A stretch of DNA of 64,000 nucleotides from contig NZ_VNIP01000018.1 of the NCBI RefSeq assembly GCF_008370325.1, forward strand, positions 124,001 to 188,000, in the 5' to 3' direction. This DNA is from Martinezella tropici (GTDB taxonomy: Bacteria > Pseudomonadota > Alphaproteobacteria > Rhizobiales > Rhizobiaceae). The notes beneath the pieces are model-generated. The model was not told where the DNA came from. It worked only from the letters and a program-made list of their open reading frames with translations, and ran no database searches. Each line of letters opens with the position of its first letter. Within the stretch, counting starts at the first letter, position 1. This document shows, in pieces, positions 63,354-64,000 of the stretch. Both the position numbers and the translations under genes were made by a program.

Positions 63354-64000
63354 ATGGACATGATTCCGGAAGCCTTCTCTCCGCCGGCGCCGATCCCGCG
63401 AACCGTCCCGCCGTCGCGGTGGACGATCATCAAAACCATCCTGCGCAATCCGCTCGAACTCTGGGGAGAGCCGTCCTATACGCTTCCCTGGATCAAAACC
63501 AAATTCTTCAACGAGCGGACGCTGATCGTCAATGATCCCGGCCTGATCAAGCATGTTCTGGTCGATAACGCCGCCAACTACCGCATGGCCGATATTCGCC
63601 AGCTCGTGCTCCGGCCGATCCTGCGCGATGGCCTGCTGACGGCGGAAGGGCCGGTCTGGAAGCGCTCGCGCAAGGCTGTGGCACCGGTATTTACGCCGCG
63701 CCATGCGCAGGGCTTTGCCGGCCAGATGCTGAGCCAAAGCCTGGAATATCTGCATAAATACGATGAGATCGGCGACGAAGGCGCAACGTTCGATATCGCT
63801 ACCGACATGACCGAGTTGACCTTCGCCATTCTGGCGGAGACCTTGTTTTCCGGCGAGATCGTCACCGAAGGCGAGCATTTCGCCGATGAGGTCAATGAGC
63901 TCCTGCATCGCATGGGCCGAGTCGATCCCATGGATCTTTTGCGCGCCCCCGCCTGGGTGCCGCGCATCACCCGCATTGGCGGCCAGCGCGTGCTCGACAA
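63354..64000 (+). CDS. Cytochrome P450, N-terminal part
   Basis: The open frame runs off the right edge after about 215 residues without a stop. It shows the P450 N-terminal half: LELWGEPSYTL, the helix B region LVDNAANYRMADI, and the C-helix WKRSRKAVAPVF near residue 102 with its haem-propionate tryptophan and arginine. The haem cysteine lies outside the window. Starts at 63345, 63354 and 63360 share the frame; 63354 is preferred because GGAG lies ten bases upstream. Substrate unknown. Confidence 0.85.
   Translation, partial: MDMIPEAFSPPAPIPRTVPPSRWTIIKTILRNPLELWGEPSYTLPWIKTKFFNERTLIVNDPGLIKHVLVDNAANYRMADIRQLVLRPILRDGLLTAEGPVWKRSRKAVAPVFTPRHAQGFAGQMLSQSLEYLHKYDEIGDEGATFDIATDMTELTFAILAETLFSGEIVTEGEHFADEVNELLHRMGRVDPMDLLRAPAWVPRITRIGGQRVLD

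Overview
The window is one 64 kb block of chromosomal housekeeping DNA from an alphaproteobacterium of the Rhizobiaceae, most likely the genus Rhizobium. Pointers are the gene order around the replication origin (parA, rsmG, mnmG, mnmE, rho, hemJ, hemE, origin, ppsR, maf, aroE, coaE, dnaQ, secB), the ChvG/ChvI two-component pair, alphaproteobacterial AddAB, a DivL-type tyrosine kinase homologue, Rhizobium-style intergenic palindromes, and GC-rich codon use that produces long antisense shadow frames. I found no rRNA, tRNA, CRISPR array, prophage or insertion sequence.

Layout. 1-7284 (minus strand): chromosome partition and tRNA/rRNA modification genes, rho and the haem genes hemJ-hemE. 7285-7685: probable oriC, with DnaA-box-like sequences. 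Four parS-like sites (714, 2713, 2752, 9138) surround it. 7686-11320 (plus): ppsR, maf, aroE, coaE, dnaQ. 11399-12493 (minus): secB, fxsA. 12640-15402 (plus): an overlapping timA44-mltA-smr-xre operon. 15659-18094: gyrB. 18165-26005: accessory metabolism (nitroreductase, glutathionyl-hydroquinone reductase, PLP decarboxylase, FAH-family hydrolase, intracellular PHB depolymerase, metallopeptidase). 26138-28546: a small HxlR-SDR-oxidoreductase cassette whose last gene carries an apparent one-base frameshift. 28638-33778: trpF-trpB-trpA-accD-folC. 34055-51807 (minus): read in the direction of transcription, chvI-chvG-hprK-EIIA-ptsH, ahcY, divL, a tsaE-amgK fusion, murU-like, addB, addA, trxA. 52159-55347 (plus): pckA, arfB, alkB. 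55351-60018 (minus): hisB-DUF2628-hisH-hisA-hisF-hisE-coaA. 60232-64000 (plus): hslV-hslU, a secreted DUF1402 protein and the first third of a cytochrome P450.

How the genes work together. The left end holds the machinery that starts replication and partitions the origin. The centre is a cell-cycle and envelope control region: ChvI/ChvG and a truncated HPr kinase with a regulatory PTS sit beside pckA, linking envelope stress to carbon metabolism. DivL is translationally coupled to a TsaE-AmgK fusion that is followed by a MurU-like gene, placing cell-cycle signalling next to peptidoglycan recycling. The biosynthetic operons (trp, his, CoA, folate, fatty acid) are ordinary. I did not find a clearly new defence or mobile system. 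The most unusual items are the frameshifted oxidoreductase, the parS sites written into coding sequence, the nested palindrome upstream of ahcY, and three intergenic repeat elements of two families.
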